DNA of 64,000 nucleotides from Vagococcus xieshaowenii (GCF_004792515.1 NZ_CP038865.1:952001-1016000), one strand, 5' to 3'; positions 52,360 to 61,397 are shown, counted from the first letter of the stretch. Program-made: numbers and translations. Notes: generated by a model from the sequence alone, not told the origin.

Positions 52360-53146
52360 ACGCTTAGAAGGCAAAACCGTACTAATTACCGGAGCATCAT
52401 CAGGTTTAGGAGAACAGTTAGCTTATTCTGCAGCAAAAGAAGGGGCTATCCTTATTTTATGCGCTCGTCGTGAAGATAAGTTAGTTACCATTACACAACA
52501 ATGTACACAACTATCTGGTAAAGAAGCAACGTATTATTTGATGGATATTACGGATTATGAAATGACAGAGTTAGTATTAGATAGAATGATAAGACGTTTT
52601 ACAAAAATAGATGTGCTAATTAACAATGCTGGTTTTGGTTTATTTAGAGAATTTTTATCATTTGAGATGGAAACTGCTGAAAAAATGTTTCAAGTTAATG
52701 TCTTAGGGTTAATGCACTTAACCAAAAAAATTGCCAATCATATGGTGACCCAAGAACAAGGTCATATTATTAACATCGGTTCACAAGGAGGTAAAATCGC
52801 CTCGCCTAAGAGTAGTGTCTATTCAGCGACTAAGTTTGCAGTCATTGGGTTTTCTAATGCTCTTCGTTTAGAGCTAAAACCTAAAGGCGTCATTGTTACA
52901 ACCATAAATCCAGGGCCTATAAAAACGAATTTTTTTGATATTGCAGATGAAACAGGTAATTATCTTGATTCAATTGGCAAACTGGCGATTGATCCATCAG
53001 TATTAAGTAAAAAAATTGTAAATCTTATAGGTAAAAACAAACGAGAACTTAACACTCCTAAAATTATGGAAGTTGCAAGTAGAATGTCTAGCCTATTTCC
53101 AAAGCTAAGTGATATACTAACTGTATCGTTATTTAATAAGAAATAG
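52352..53146 (+). CDS. Short-chain dehydrogenase/reductase (YqjQ-like)
   Basis: A 264-residue Rossmann-fold oxidoreductase. The cofactor loop is TGASSGLG (about 13-20), followed by NNAGFG, the catalytic Ser in [10 protein letters not shown] and YSATKFA (Y-x-x-x-K). Start at 52352 ([14 protein letters not shown]) overlaps the rnz stop and follows AAAGAGG. The frame is open further upstream inside rnz. Neighbourhood matches rnz-yqjQ in other Firmicutes; the substrate is unknown. Confidence 0.9.
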   Translation: MARRLEGKTVLITGASSGLGEQLAYSAAKEGAILILCARREDKLVTITQQCTQLSGKEATYYLMDITDYEMTELVLDRMIRRFTKIDVLINNAGFGLFREFLSFEMETAEKMFQVNVLGLMHLTKKIANHMVTQEQGHIINIGSQGGKIASPKSSVYSATKFAVIGFSNALRLELKPKGVIVTTINPGPIKTNFFDIADETGNYLDSIGKLAIDPSVLSKKIVNLIGKNKRELNTPKIMEVASRMSSLFPKLSDILTVSLFNKK

Positions 53147-53163
53147 TTGGGGAGGAAATCACC

Positions 53164-53640
53164 ATGAAAAAAATGTGGAAATGGATTGTAGCTGCAATTG
53201 TTATTTTATTGGTTGTCATTTTTTCAGTTATGAACACACGATATGTTCGTTTAGATTTTTGGTTTAAATCGCTACATCTACCACTAATTTATATTGTTCT
53301 TGGGGCATTTATTTTAGGAGGTTTAGTGACGATGTTACTGTGGTTAACAAGTAATTTTGAACATCGCCATAATATCAAGGCTTTACAAAAAGATTTAGAT
53401 GAACTTCAATCGTCACTTGATGATCGTGTTGCAACAGAAGTCAGTGCATCAAGAATCGAGTACGACGCACAATTATCTGAAAAAGAACAAGAACTAGTAG
53501 CATTAAAAAAAGAATTTGCTGCAGATAGTAATGAAAAAAATAAACAAATTCAACAACTGCAAGCAGAAGTAGCAAGTTTAACATCACCGCTTGTCGATGA
53601 AGTAACGCCTGTTTCTGATGAGTTGAATGATATACAATAA
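53164..53640 (+). CDS. LapA/DUF1049-domain membrane protein
   Basis: A 158-residue protein with two N-terminal membrane helices (about 7-25 and 40-60) carrying the LapA_dom pattern FSVMNTRYVRLDFWF, and then a long charged coiled-coil segment (about 65-140, with heptad-like KDLDELQSSLDDR). It may act in envelope assembly, as E. coli LapA/LapB do in lipopolysaccharide control, but in Firmicutes its role is unknown. It follows the SDR gene by 17 bases. Confidence 0.85.
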   Translation: MKKMWKWIVAAIVILLVVIFSVMNTRYVRLDFWFKSLHLPLIYIVLGAFILGGLVTMLLWLTSNFEHRHNIKALQKDLDELQSSLDDRVATEVSASRIEYDAQLSEKEQELVALKKEFAADSNEKNKQIQQLQAEVASLTSPLVDEVTPVSDELNDIQ

Positions 53641-53653
53641 ATGATAGTGGATT

Positions 53654-53688
53654 AAACTGATACGGAATAAATGCGTATCAGTTTTTTT
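53654..53688 (+). terminator. Terminator after the lapA-like gene
   Basis: AAACTGATAC pairs with GTATCAGTTT, and T residues follow. recJ has its own -10 (TATAAT at about 53721). Confidence 0.85.
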
Positions 53689-53748
53689 GTATTATTTTTC
53701 CGTTCTACGTCTTAATTTGCTATAATAACTGAGTTGGGAGTGATTGAA

Positions 53749-56055
53749 GTGAAGCAATCAAAATTTAATTGGATTCGTTCAAACGAACCAATTCAAGAAG
53801 AATTAATTAATTGGCTAAAAGCGCATGGTTTATCAGAACAACTAGCGCCATTATTAGCTAATCGAAAGATAACAAGCGCAGAAGGATTAACCGAGTATTT
53901 TTATCCAACGCTCGATTCGTTGCATGATCCTTATAAATTGTATGACATGGATAAGGCAGTGAGTCGTTTATACGAAGCCATCGAAGCTGGTCAAAAAATA
54001 GTTATATATGGTGATTATGATGCAGATGGTATTACGAGTACCACAGTAATGAAAGAAGCCATCGAATTAGTTGGAGGAGATGTCTCTTATTTTCTTCCTA
54101 ATCGTTTTGATCATGGTTATGGACCAAACATTGCCGTGTATGAAACGCTAATTAATGAAGGGGCTGAATTAATTGTAACGGTTGATAATGGCGTAACGGG
54201 TCATGAAGCAATTGAATATGCTAAGTCTAGAGGCGTAGACGTTATTGTCACCGATCACCATGAACTACCACAAGAGCTACCCGAACCGTACGCTTTAATT
54301 CATCCAAAACATCCAAAGGGAAGCTATCCATTCGGTGATCTAGCCGGTGTAGGCGTTGCCTTTAAAGTAGCAACCGCTCTTCTTGAAGAAGTACCCGTTG
54401 AATTGCTAGACTTAGTGGCCATTGGTACGATTGCAGATTTAGTCTCGTTGACTGGTGAAAATCGTACGCTTGTAAAGCATGGCCTATCTCTTATGAAACA
54501 AACAGATCGTATAGGCTTAAACGCCTTAATGGACATTGCAAAGATCGATAAGTCATCCCTAACCTCAGAATCAGTTGGATTTGGCATAGGGCCACGCTTA
54601 AATGCGATTGGAAGAATTGGAGATGCCACGCCAGGTGTTGCCTTGATGAGTACATTTGATGAGGAAGAAGCAATAGAGCTAGCTAGTTTTATTCAAAAGA
54701 AAAACGAAGAACGACAAGCTATCGTTGCAAGCATTAGTCAAGAAGCATTAGCAATCGTCGATCAGATGGGCGAACAACCGATTTATTTAATTGCAAAAGA
54801 AGGTTGGAACGAAGGTGTACTAGGAATTGTGGCTAGTCAAGTCGTTCAAAAAACTAATAAACCTTCTATCATCCTTTCAATTAACCCTGCAACTGGTATG
54901 GCGAAAGGTTCTGGCCGAAGTATTGAACAAATCAATCTATATGAGTTATTATCAGAAGTTAATGATGATTTAGTCAAATTTGGGGGCCATCATATGGCAG
55001 CAGGAATGACGATTGAGCAAGACAAGTTAACTTCTATTCAAGAACAGTTACGTCAACGCATACTTGAACTAGACATTGATTTTTCAAAAGGACAACCTCT
55101 AGAAGTGGAAGACTATCTTTCTCTTGATCAACTTGATGTGGCCTTTGTTGAGACGATTCAGGCGCTAGGACCTTTTGGAACAGATAATCCTTCTCCTATT
55201 TTCTTATTTGAAAACGGTAAATCTATAGGTGCTAAAGCCATCGGTACTGACCAAAAGCATTTGAAATTCCAATACCAGACACCTACTACGACATTAGATG
55301 TGATTGGATTTGGATATGGACCTCAATTAATGGAGGTCGAAAGTGCTAATGAACTAGCCATTGTGGGTGAATTGGCAGTTAACGAATGGAATGGCAATAA
55401 AAAAGTACAATTAATGCTGAAAGATTATGGTATTAATGAAACACAAGTTTTTGATTACAGAGAGAAACTACATCTTCTACCAGAATTATTAACATTACCT
55501 AATACGTTTTACGTTTTGTTCGATGGAAAAAACTTAAATCAATTTAAAGACATTCCTAAAGAACATTTACTGATGATTTCAAATCAAGTATCGTTATCTT
55601 CTTACGCAGGCATAGCACAATCAGTCGTATTTTTAGATTGCCCCGATGAAGAACAACAGTTACTTGAAGTTGTCCAAGCGCTTCAAGTTGAAAGAGTTTA
55701 TTTGCTTTTATATAGTAAAGAACAGTGCTACTTAAATGGCATGCCATCACGAGAAGCTTTTGGGAAATTATTTAAGTTAGTTCAGACAAAGCAAGAAATT
55801 GATGTTCGTTATAAATTACACGATCTAGCAAAATTCTTAAATGTAGAATTTCATACAATAATTTTTATGATTAATGTGCTTTTTGACCTGAAATTTGTTA
55901 CAATAGAGAACGGAGTGATGAGTAAAGTTACACAAACGAACTTTACCCCACTGTCAGCAAGTAACGTGTTTCAACGTCGTGAACGAAAAATGAAGACAGA
56001 GAAATTTTTACTTTATAGTAATATTGCAGAATTAGAGAAATGGCTGTTTCAATAG
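53749..56055 (+). CDS. recJ: Single-stranded-DNA-specific exonuclease RecJ
   Basis: A 768-residue DHH/DHHA1 exonuclease, 5' to 3' on single-stranded DNA. DHH motifs: VIYGDYDADGITS, VTVDNG, VIVTDHHE and HPKHP. DHHA1 shows GWNEGVLGIVAS and KFGGHHMAAGM. A further C-terminal domain (about 570-768) is typical of Firmicutes RecJ. I choose the GTG at 53749 because GGGAGTGA lies 6 bases upstream; the frame is open from 53734 with TTG. It is co-transcribed with apt 15 bases later. Confidence 0.94.
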   Translation: MKQSKFNWIRSNEPIQEELINWLKAHGLSEQLAPLLANRKITSAEGLTEYFYPTLDSLHDPYKLYDMDKAVSRLYEAIEAGQKIVIYGDYDADGITSTTVMKEAIELVGGDVSYFLPNRFDHGYGPNIAVYETLINEGAELIVTVDNGVTGHEAIEYAKSRGVDVIVTDHHELPQELPEPYALIHPKHPKGSYPFGDLAGVGVAFKVATALLEEVPVELLDLVAIGTIADLVSLTGENRTLVKHGLSLMKQTDRIGLNALMDIAKIDKSSLTSESVGFGIGPRLNAIGRIGDATPGVALMSTFDEEEAIELASFIQKKNEERQAIVASISQEALAIVDQMGEQPIYLIAKEGWNEGVLGIVASQVVQKTNKPSIILSINPATGMAKGSGRSIEQINLYELLSEVNDDLVKFGGHHMAAGMTIEQDKLTSIQEQLRQRILELDIDFSKGQPLEVEDYLSLDQLDVAFVETIQALGPFGTDNPSPIFLFENGKSIGAKAIGTDQKHLKFQYQTPTTTLDVIGFGYGPQLMEVESANELAIVGELAVNEWNGNKKVQLMLKDYGINETQVFDYREKLHLLPELLTLPNTFYVLFDGKNLNQFKDIPKEHLLMISNQVSLSSYAGIAQSVVFLDCPDEEQQLLEVVQALQVERVYLLLYSKEQCYLNGMPSREAFGKLFKLVQTKQEIDVRYKLHDLAKFLNVEFHTIIFMINVLFDLKFVTIENGVMSKVTQTNFTPLSASNVFQRRERKMKTEKFLLYSNIAELEKWLFQ

Positions 56056-56070
56056 GAGGAAATGTAAACA

Positions 56071-56583
56071 ATGAATTTAAAAGATTATATCGCAAGTATC
56101 CCTGATTATCCAAAAGAGGGTGTAATTTTTAGAGATATTTCACCACTTATGGGAGATGGAGAGGCTTATCGCGAAGCAACAAAACAAATTGTTGATTATG
56201 CTAAAGAAAAAGAAATCGACATGATTGTTGGACCAGAAGCTCGTGGCTTTATTATTGGTTGTCCAGTTGCCTATGAATTAGGCGTTGGCTTTGCACCTGC
56301 TCGTAAAAAAGGGAAATTACCTCGCGAAACGATCGAAGTGGATTATGGTTTAGAATACGGTGAAGCAACTTTAACATTGCATAAAGATGCGATTAAACCA
56401 GGGCAACGCGTCTTAATTTGTGATGATCTACTTGCAACAGGTGGTACCATCGCTGCAACAATAGAGTTAATTGAAAAACTTGGTGGCGTTGTAGCTGGAT
56501 GTGCATTCTTGGTTGAATTAACTGATTTAAACGGAAGAGAAAAAATCAAAGGTTACGATATTTTAACATTAATGGACTTTTAA
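56071..56583 (+). CDS. apt: Adenine phosphoribosyltransferase
   Basis: A 170-residue purine-salvage enzyme. The PRPP loop is [16 protein letters not shown], and the hood motif [10 protein letters not shown] and [10 protein letters not shown] are present. The length matches the family. AGGAGG precedes the ATG. The recJ-apt order is widely conserved in Firmicutes. Confidence 0.96.
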   Translation: MNLKDYIASIPDYPKEGVIFRDISPLMGDGEAYREATKQIVDYAKEKEIDMIVGPEARGFIIGCPVAYELGVGFAPARKKGKLPRETIEVDYGLEYGEATLTLHKDAIKPGQRVLICDDLLATGGTIAATIELIEKLGGVVAGCAFLVELTDLNGREKIKGYDILTLMDF

Positions 56584-56629
56584 TAGACACAAAAGGATGT
56601 GACCATATGTCGCATCCTTTTGTCTATTG
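56582..56629. terminator. Inverted repeat after apt, probable terminator
   Basis: AATAGACA(CA)AAAGGATG pairs with CATCCTTTTGTCTATT, with a 2-base bulge. The T-rich tail is weak, so the terminator call is tentative. Confidence 0.6.
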
Positions 56630-56708
56630 TCTGTCCTTCAAAATAATTGTCATAGTGAAACAATTTATAGTATGATGAATGTTCAAACAATAAAAAGGAA
56701 TGAGGCAT

Positions 56709-57338
56709 ATGACAAAAAATAAGAAACGTCGTCGTCATTTGGGCAAAAAAATAATGACACTATTCCTTTTAAGTATCCTTTCATGTGGCCTATTTTTAGG
56801 AATAAAAGCGAAACATCATGTAGATCGAGTTTTAACATGGTCAGAAGATGTCGAAAGAATAAGCACTAATAATAACATCCAAGATTATCAATTGTTAATA
56901 GAAGCCATTATATTAATGGAATCAAAAGGAAATAAAACTGATTTAATGCAAAGTAGCGAAAGTAGATATGGTAAAGTAGGAAATATCTCAAGTGAACAAG
57001 AAAGTCTTGAAGCAGGGATTAATTTTCTTGCGCAAGCAATTGAACTAGGTAAAGAACAACACGTCGATATTTGGACAAGTGTTCAAGCCTACAATTTTGG
57101 ATTGAATTATATCTATTATGTTAGTGAAAATGGTGGAAAAAACTCTCTAGAATTAGCAGAAACTTATTCAAAAGAAGTCTTAGCACCAACACTAGGAAAT
57201 AATAAATTAGAAACTTACTCCTATAAGATGCCACATGCCATTGTTTATAATGGTGGCTATTTATATAAAAATGGCGGTAATTTCTTTTATGCCGACATGG
57301 TAAAATGGTATCAAAAAATGATTCAAGGGTTATCGTAG
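56709..57338 (+). CDS. Lysozyme-like (PvaA-type) cell-wall hydrolase
   Basis: A 209-residue secreted or membrane-anchored protein. The basic N-terminus and helix (about 14-33) are followed by a lysozyme-like domain with the catalytic glutamate in LMESKGN (near 72) and MQSSESRYGK, and WTSVQAYNFG later. It resembles pneumococcal vaccine antigen A and related muramidases. The ATG at 56709 has AAGGAATGAGG upstream; the frame also offers an ATG at 56700. It is followed 14 bases later by dnaD. Confidence 0.82.
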   Translation: MTKNKKRRRHLGKKIMTLFLLSILSCGLFLGIKAKHHVDRVLTWSEDVERISTNNNIQDYQLLIEAIILMESKGNKTDLMQSSESRYGKVGNISSEQESLEAGINFLAQAIELGKEQHVDIWTSVQAYNFGLNYIYYVSENGGKNSLELAETYSKEVLAPTLGNNKLETYSYKMPHAIVYNGGYLYKNGGNFFYADMVKWYQKMIQGLS

Positions 57339-57352
57339 AAAAGGGTGATTGA

Positions 57353-58069
57353 ATGTTAGAGTTACAAAAGTTTTTAAATGCAGGTAGTACAACTATTTCA
57401 AATTTAATCCTTAAAAATTACCGAGCACTGGGTATTAATGAAGAAGAAGTTATGCTCTATTTTCAGTTACTAATGAATGCTAACGAAGGAAAAGCCTTCC
57501 CAGACATGAAGATAATTGGTGAAACAATGGGCCTTTCTATTCAAGAAGTGTATAGTTTGATTCAAACACTCATTAACAAGCACATTATTAAGCTAGAAAG
57601 TCAACAAAATGAGGCTGGACAACAGATTGATTATTATGATGTGACCGTTGTTTACGAAGCGTTAAAAGATATTCTTAATGCACAAAAACAAAAATCATTC
57701 GTTGAACAAACACAGATAGATACAAGACATTTACTTCATGTATTCGAACAAGAATTTGGGCGAAGTCTTTCTAGTATCGAAAGAGAAAGTATTAACTACT
57801 GGGTATTTGATGATCACTATAGTCCAGAAATAATTGAACTAGCCCTTAAAGAAGCCGTCTTAAACCAAGTGTATAACATCAAATATATCGATAGAATTTT
57901 ACTAAGCTGGGAAAGAAAAAATCTGAGGTCAAAAGCACAAGTACTAAATGAGCTAAATCATCGAAAAAATCAATTAAGAAGTCAAGATAAACAAGCGTTT
58001 ATTAATGAACAAGAGAAAAATAAACCTAAAATACCTTTATTTAATTGGTTAGAAAATGAAGATAAGTAG
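57353..58069 (+). CDS. dnaD: DnaD-like primosome protein
   Basis: A 238-residue protein with the DnaD N-terminal winged-helix domain (FLNAGSTTISNLILKNYRALG at the start) and the DnaD_C domain (about 130-195) with EQEFGRSLSSIE and LKEAVLNQVYNIKYIDRILLSWE. It remodels DNA at replication initiation and restart. It is followed by nth 8 bases later, the conserved dnaD-nth order. Confidence 0.92.
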   Translation: MLELQKFLNAGSTTISNLILKNYRALGINEEEVMLYFQLLMNANEGKAFPDMKIIGETMGLSIQEVYSLIQTLINKHIIKLESQQNEAGQQIDYYDVTVVYEALKDILNAQKQKSFVEQTQIDTRHLLHVFEQEFGRSLSSIERESINYWVFDDHYSPEIIELALKEAVLNQVYNIKYIDRILLSWERKNLRSKAQVLNELNHRKNQLRSQDKQAFINEQEKNKPKIPLFNWLENEDK

Positions 58070-58077
58070 GGGATATT

Positions 58078-58716
58078 ATGCTGTCTAAAGCAAAAACAAT
58101 GGAAGCCATCGATATTATTGCCGATATGTATCCAGATGCCGAATGCGAATTAGTTCATAAAAATCCATTTGAACTTTTAATCGCTGTTATTCTTAGCGCA
58201 CAAACAACAGATGTTTCAGTTAATAAAGTAACACCTGCTTTATTTAATAAATTTCCAACTCCTGAAGCTCTAGCAACAGCTGATTTAACAGATATTGAAG
58301 ACACAATTAAAACAATTGGGTTATATCGAAACAAAGCCAAACATATTAAAGGTTGTAGTCAAAAAATAGTCTCTGAGTTTGATGGTAAGGTACCACAGAC
58401 TATAAAAGAGCTCGTTAGTTTACCAGGCGTTGGGAAAAAAACGGCAAATGTTGTGGTAAGTACAGCTTTTGGCGTTCCTGCTATTGCAGTGGATACTCAC
58501 GTTGAAAGAGTCTCCAAACGTTTAAGAATTGTGAAACAATCGGCTACTGTTAATGAAGTAGAAGAGACATTAATGAAGAAAATACCCAAAGATAGATGGT
58601 CTAAAACACATCATCAATTAATTTTCTTCGGGCGCTATCACTGTACAGCAAGAAAACCAAAATGTAGTGAATGTCCATTGCTTTATATGTGTGCAGAAGG
58701 TCAAAAAAACACATAA
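58078..58716 (+). CDS. nth: Endonuclease III
   Basis: A 212-residue DNA glycosylase/AP lyase that removes oxidised pyrimidines. The helix-hairpin-helix LPGVGKKTANVVV carries the catalytic Lys (in GVGKKTA), the Asp lies in VDTHVERVS, and the C-terminal cluster C-x6-C-x2-C-x5-C (CTARKPKCSECPLLYMC) binds 4Fe-4S. Length is typical. AGGGGAT precedes the ATG. It is the last gene before the terminus gap. Confidence 0.95.
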   Translation: MLSKAKTMEAIDIIADMYPDAECELVHKNPFELLIAVILSAQTTDVSVNKVTPALFNKFPTPEALATADLTDIEDTIKTIGLYRNKAKHIKGCSQKIVSEFDGKVPQTIKELVSLPGVGKKTANVVVSTAFGVPAIAVDTHVERVSKRLRIVKQSATVNEVEETLMKKIPKDRWSKTHHQLIFFGRYHCTARKPKCSECPLLYMCAEGQKNT

Positions 58717-58740
58717 GACTATTTTATGAAAACAATTATC

Positions 58741-58778
58741 AAACCGTATGTAAGTTAATAGCTAACATGCGGTTTTTT
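58741..58778 (+). terminator. Terminator after dnaD-nth
   Basis: AAACCGTATGT pairs with ACATGCGGTTT (one wobble) and a six-T tract. Confidence 0.85.
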
Positions 58779-59051
58779 GGAACGAAATAGATAGTATATA
58801 AATAAATTATGTAAACTAGTATAAAACTAACCAAAAAATCAATCAGTGTCATGATTTTTTTGAGTCATACTTATCACATTTCATTTGACTATCAATAAGT
58901 ATTCGTTGTATCAACAAATGCTAACTTAAATTTTTATAAACAATTCATATAAAATCATTTATCTACATGAATACTTAATAGATAGGACTAAACGAGTGGG
59001 GGACGTATATGGATAGACTTTTTAAAGATGAGTTAATAATTATTTTATCTA

Positions 59052-59079
59052 GGTTTACATAATATATATTATAAGAAGT
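59052..59079 (-). other. dif: Chromosome dimer resolution site dif
   Basis: Read on the minus strand, the 28 bases begin ACTTCTTATAA and end TTATGTAAACC. Compared with the Firmicutes dif consensus as I remember it (ACTTCCTATAA... TTATGTAAACT), 26 of 28 positions agree; compared with the B. subtilis site, 25 of 28. The XerD-side arm (TTATGTAAAC) is intact. The site lies in a gene-free region at the point where gene orientation switches. Confidence 0.85.
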
Positions 59080-59147
59080 AGTTAAAATGAGTTATCCTAC
59101 AGACAGATGCTAGCTATAATCATTAAGTTAATACTAACTATTGATAT

Positions 59148-59205
59148 AATCGTTAAATAAATTAAACTTTTGCAGCTGTTTGAAGGCTTAAGTTATTTAA
59201 CGATT
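59148..59205. repeat. Long inverted repeat in the terminus gap
   Basis: 59148-59165 and 59188-59205 are reverse complements at 17 of 18 positions, with a 22-base loop. A T-rich stretch follows (TTTATTT). It is 69 bases from dif. It may be an orphan terminator or a protein-binding site. Confidence 0.5.
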
Positions 59206-59643
59206 TATTTGCCAGTATCATTCAATCAACTAACTTTGAATAATTAATCAAAAATGTATCCTGTTAATTAAATGCTAGTATTAACTGATCTAATACCATT
59301 TTGTAACTAACCAATTAACTATTTTTCAAAAATCAATCAATTGATATTACATTAGTATTAACGTATTAACCTCATAAAAACTTAATATGAAATTGCATAA
59401 CTAAGTGATATTTAACTAATAGTTATTAGCATTTCTTATCAAATCGTTTTTATTTATAGAATAATAATAACTAATTATCCATAAGTTAAAATCATCGATC
59501 ATTTTATATGATTACATAAATATCAGCCGACTACATATGATCTATATGATTAAACAGGACTGTTTGAAAGCTCTTTTCATCTTTACAGAAAATGATAATA
59601 TTCAATAAAGATGAATAAAAATTAAATAATATGAATATTATGG

Positions 59644-59672
59644 TTGATTAATTGGTATAGACCATATATAAT
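59644..59672 (+). promoter_or_regulatory. xerS promoter with a NagR/DasR-type operator in the spacer
   Basis: TTGATT (59644-59649) and TATAAT (59667-59672) are spaced exactly 17 bases apart. The dyad TTGGTATAGACCA (59652-59664) occupies the spacer and matches the HutC-family NagR operator. A second such site lies before the MupG-like gene. Confidence 0.65.
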
Positions 59673-59712
59673 GATACTATCTCCTACTCTATACATGAAA
59701 GGAATGATAAAA

Positions 59713-60777
59713 TTGAATCGTGAACACGTTATGAATATGCTGCAAAACGAACTTGATCAAGCACCTGATTACCTTAAAGATTTCGTTCATCACAAACTAA
59801 CACAAGAATTCTCTCCTCACACGATAAATGAATACTTAAAAAATTATCGGCTTTTTTTCAACTGGGCTCTTTCGGAGCACATATTGAGTGATTTATCCCC
59901 TGATTCTTTAGAAAGTTTAACCGCTTATAAAATGAATCTGTATAAATCTCACCTACTTTCTCGAGAAAAATATGGCACTCCTTCTGACACTTATAAAGGA
60001 ACGTTGTCTAAACCGACAATTAAGCGACATTTAACGGCTTTAAAAGTATTGTTCCACTATTTAGCTACTAGTTATGATAACGCACAGGAACGCCCCTATT
60101 TGTCACACAATCCAATGAATGGCGTTGAAAATGTAAAAGAACAGCAAACATTACAAGCACGTGCAGATGCTATCGAAGAAAAATTGTTTTTAGGTAAAGA
60201 AACACATGATTATTTAGCGTTTATTGAAGAAGATTATCAGCATACGCTATCTCCTCAAGCCCTAAAATTTTTTAAGCGTGATAAAGAACGCGATGTTGCG
60301 ATTAATGCACTAATTCTTGCTAGTGGTTTGAGACTTTCTGAAGTTGTTAATTTGAATTTAGAAGATGTTTCCTTTGAAAAAAATCGCTGCTATGTCACAA
60401 GAAAAGGTAATAAAAAAGACTCTGTAAGAATCGCTTCTTTTGGCATGGATTATTTAGCAAACTATATTAGCGTTAGAACCTTACGATATCCAAATACTAA
60501 TGAAACCTCTGCTCTGTTTATTACTACATACAAAGGACAGTCCACAAGAATGAGTGGTAACGCTATTGAAAAGATGGTAGCCAAGTATTCTAAAGCTTTT
60601 AGAGTGGAAGTTTCTCCGCATAAGTTACGCCATACACTTGCCACGAATTTATTTAAATCATCCAAAGATTTATTATTAACCTCACAGCAACTCGGTCACT
60701 CTTCAGCCGGACAAACAACCGCACTTTACATTCATATCGATAACGATACGACAATGGACGCATTAAATTCATTATAA
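59713..60777 (+). CDS. xerS: Tyrosine recombinase XerS-type
   Basis: A 354-residue tyrosine recombinase close in length and sequence pattern to streptococcal XerS (about 356 residues). Catalytic residues are R207 (GLRLSE), K231 (TRKGNKKDS), H303 and R306 (HKLRHT), H329 (LGHSS) and Y339 (LYIH). The XerS-typical LGKETHDYLAFIEED and RDKERDVAINALILAS are present. I choose the TTG at 59713, 9 bases after AAAGGA; an ATG at 59704 abuts that site. It lies 0.6 kb from a dif site and is the only plus-strand gene to its right. It should resolve chromosome dimers. Confidence 0.85.
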   Translation: MNREHVMNMLQNELDQAPDYLKDFVHHKLTQEFSPHTINEYLKNYRLFFNWALSEHILSDLSPDSLESLTAYKMNLYKSHLLSREKYGTPSDTYKGTLSKPTIKRHLTALKVLFHYLATSYDNAQERPYLSHNPMNGVENVKEQQTLQARADAIEEKLFLGKETHDYLAFIEEDYQHTLSPQALKFFKRDKERDVAINALILASGLRLSEVVNLNLEDVSFEKNRCYVTRKGNKKDSVRIASFGMDYLANYISVRTLRYPNTNETSALFITTYKGQSTRMSGNAIEKMVAKYSKAFRVEVSPHKLRHTLATNLFKSSKDLLLTSQQLGHSSAGQTTALYIHIDNDTTMDALNSL

Positions 60778-60817
60778 AAAATAGCAATGTCTAGTTAAAT
60801 TAGACATTGCTATTTTT
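60776..60817. terminator. Bidirectional terminator between xerS and the TetR gene
   Basis: An AAAAATAGCAATGTCTA stem with its complement, and T tracts both ways. It overlaps the xerS stop and the TetR gene stop. Confidence 0.9.
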
Positions 60818-61344
60818 GTTTATAAGCAAAAGGCGTTCTAGTAAACCATTAATAACCGCTGAGTCTTCGTAATGTGCAGGCGTCTGTAGTAGCTGAATGG
60901 CTAGACCATATATTCCCCAACTGATGAAACTAGTAGTTATATTGCCGTTCTTTGACCTAGATTTAATAGCTGTTTCAATTATTTGGATTAGCAAATGCGA
61001 CAAACTACTGTTTATTTGATTATATGATAGGGTGAACTCTTCTTTGATAATCTGATGAAGTTTCACGATATCATCAATTAGTTCCTGGTAAAAGGCAACA
61101 TCCTCTTTGGTAGAACTACGCCACTTTTTTCAAGCGTATTTAAATAAACATATGATAACGTTTGCTCTAAAAGTGTCTGCTTATCTTCAAAATTCGCATA
61201 AAACGTTGAACGATTAACGCCTGCTTCTTTTGCAATATAAGCAATTGATAGTTGCTGCCAGTCGTATTTTTTTAATAAGATGAAACAGGTGGATCTAATT
61301 TTTTCTTTTGTTTTAATGATTCGTTTATCTATTTTATTGTTCAT
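60800..61344 (-). pseudogene. TetR/AcrR-family regulator, interrupted by one frameshift
   Basis: Two overlapping minus-strand frames make one TetR protein of about 181 residues. The first (from 61344) has the N-terminal helix-turn-helix IAYIAKEAGVNRSTFYANFEDKQTLLEQTL. The second continues with EDVAFYQELIDDIVKLHQ and the C-terminal ligand domain. The break is at a run of six A on the coding strand (plus-strand T at 61125-61130); one more A restores KKWRSSTKEDVAF. The start at 61344 lacks a strong ribosome-binding site. It is downstream of the aldehyde dehydrogenase gene on the same strand and may control it. Confidence 0.82.
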
Positions 61345-61371
61345 TTTAATTTTTTAGCTCCAAGTAACAAA

Positions 61372-61397
61372 AGATAACCAACAGATGTTGGTTATCT
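61372..61397. promoter_or_regulatory. 12-bp dyad between the aldehyde dehydrogenase and TetR genes
   Basis: AGATAACCAACA and its exact complement are separated by GA. It lies 28 bases before the TetR start, suiting autoregulation by TetR. Read on the minus strand it is followed by TTTGTT, so it could alternatively be a weak terminator for the dehydrogenase gene. Confidence 0.55.

Larger units (their letters stand above)
58779..59643. other. Gene-poor AT-rich terminus region
   Basis: About 860 bases contain no plausible gene longer than about 20 codons. The composition is visibly more AT-rich than the neighbouring genes, with many short TAACTAA-like words. It holds a dif-like site (59052-59079), a 17-of-18 inverted repeat (59148-59205) and a 17-codon ORF with a GGGGGAC site at 59009-59062 that ends inside dif. 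I see no RNA gene that I can name. Confidence 0.7.

Noticed and set aside
56582-56629. Inverted repeat after apt as a CRISPR or mobile-element end
   Set aside because: It is a single imperfect hairpin at a gene end, with no repeat copies or transposase nearby.
59566-59605. difSL-like sequence close to xerS
   Set aside because: TTTTCATC and CAGAAAAT fragments are present, but the spacing and arms do not match the streptococcal site as I remember it.
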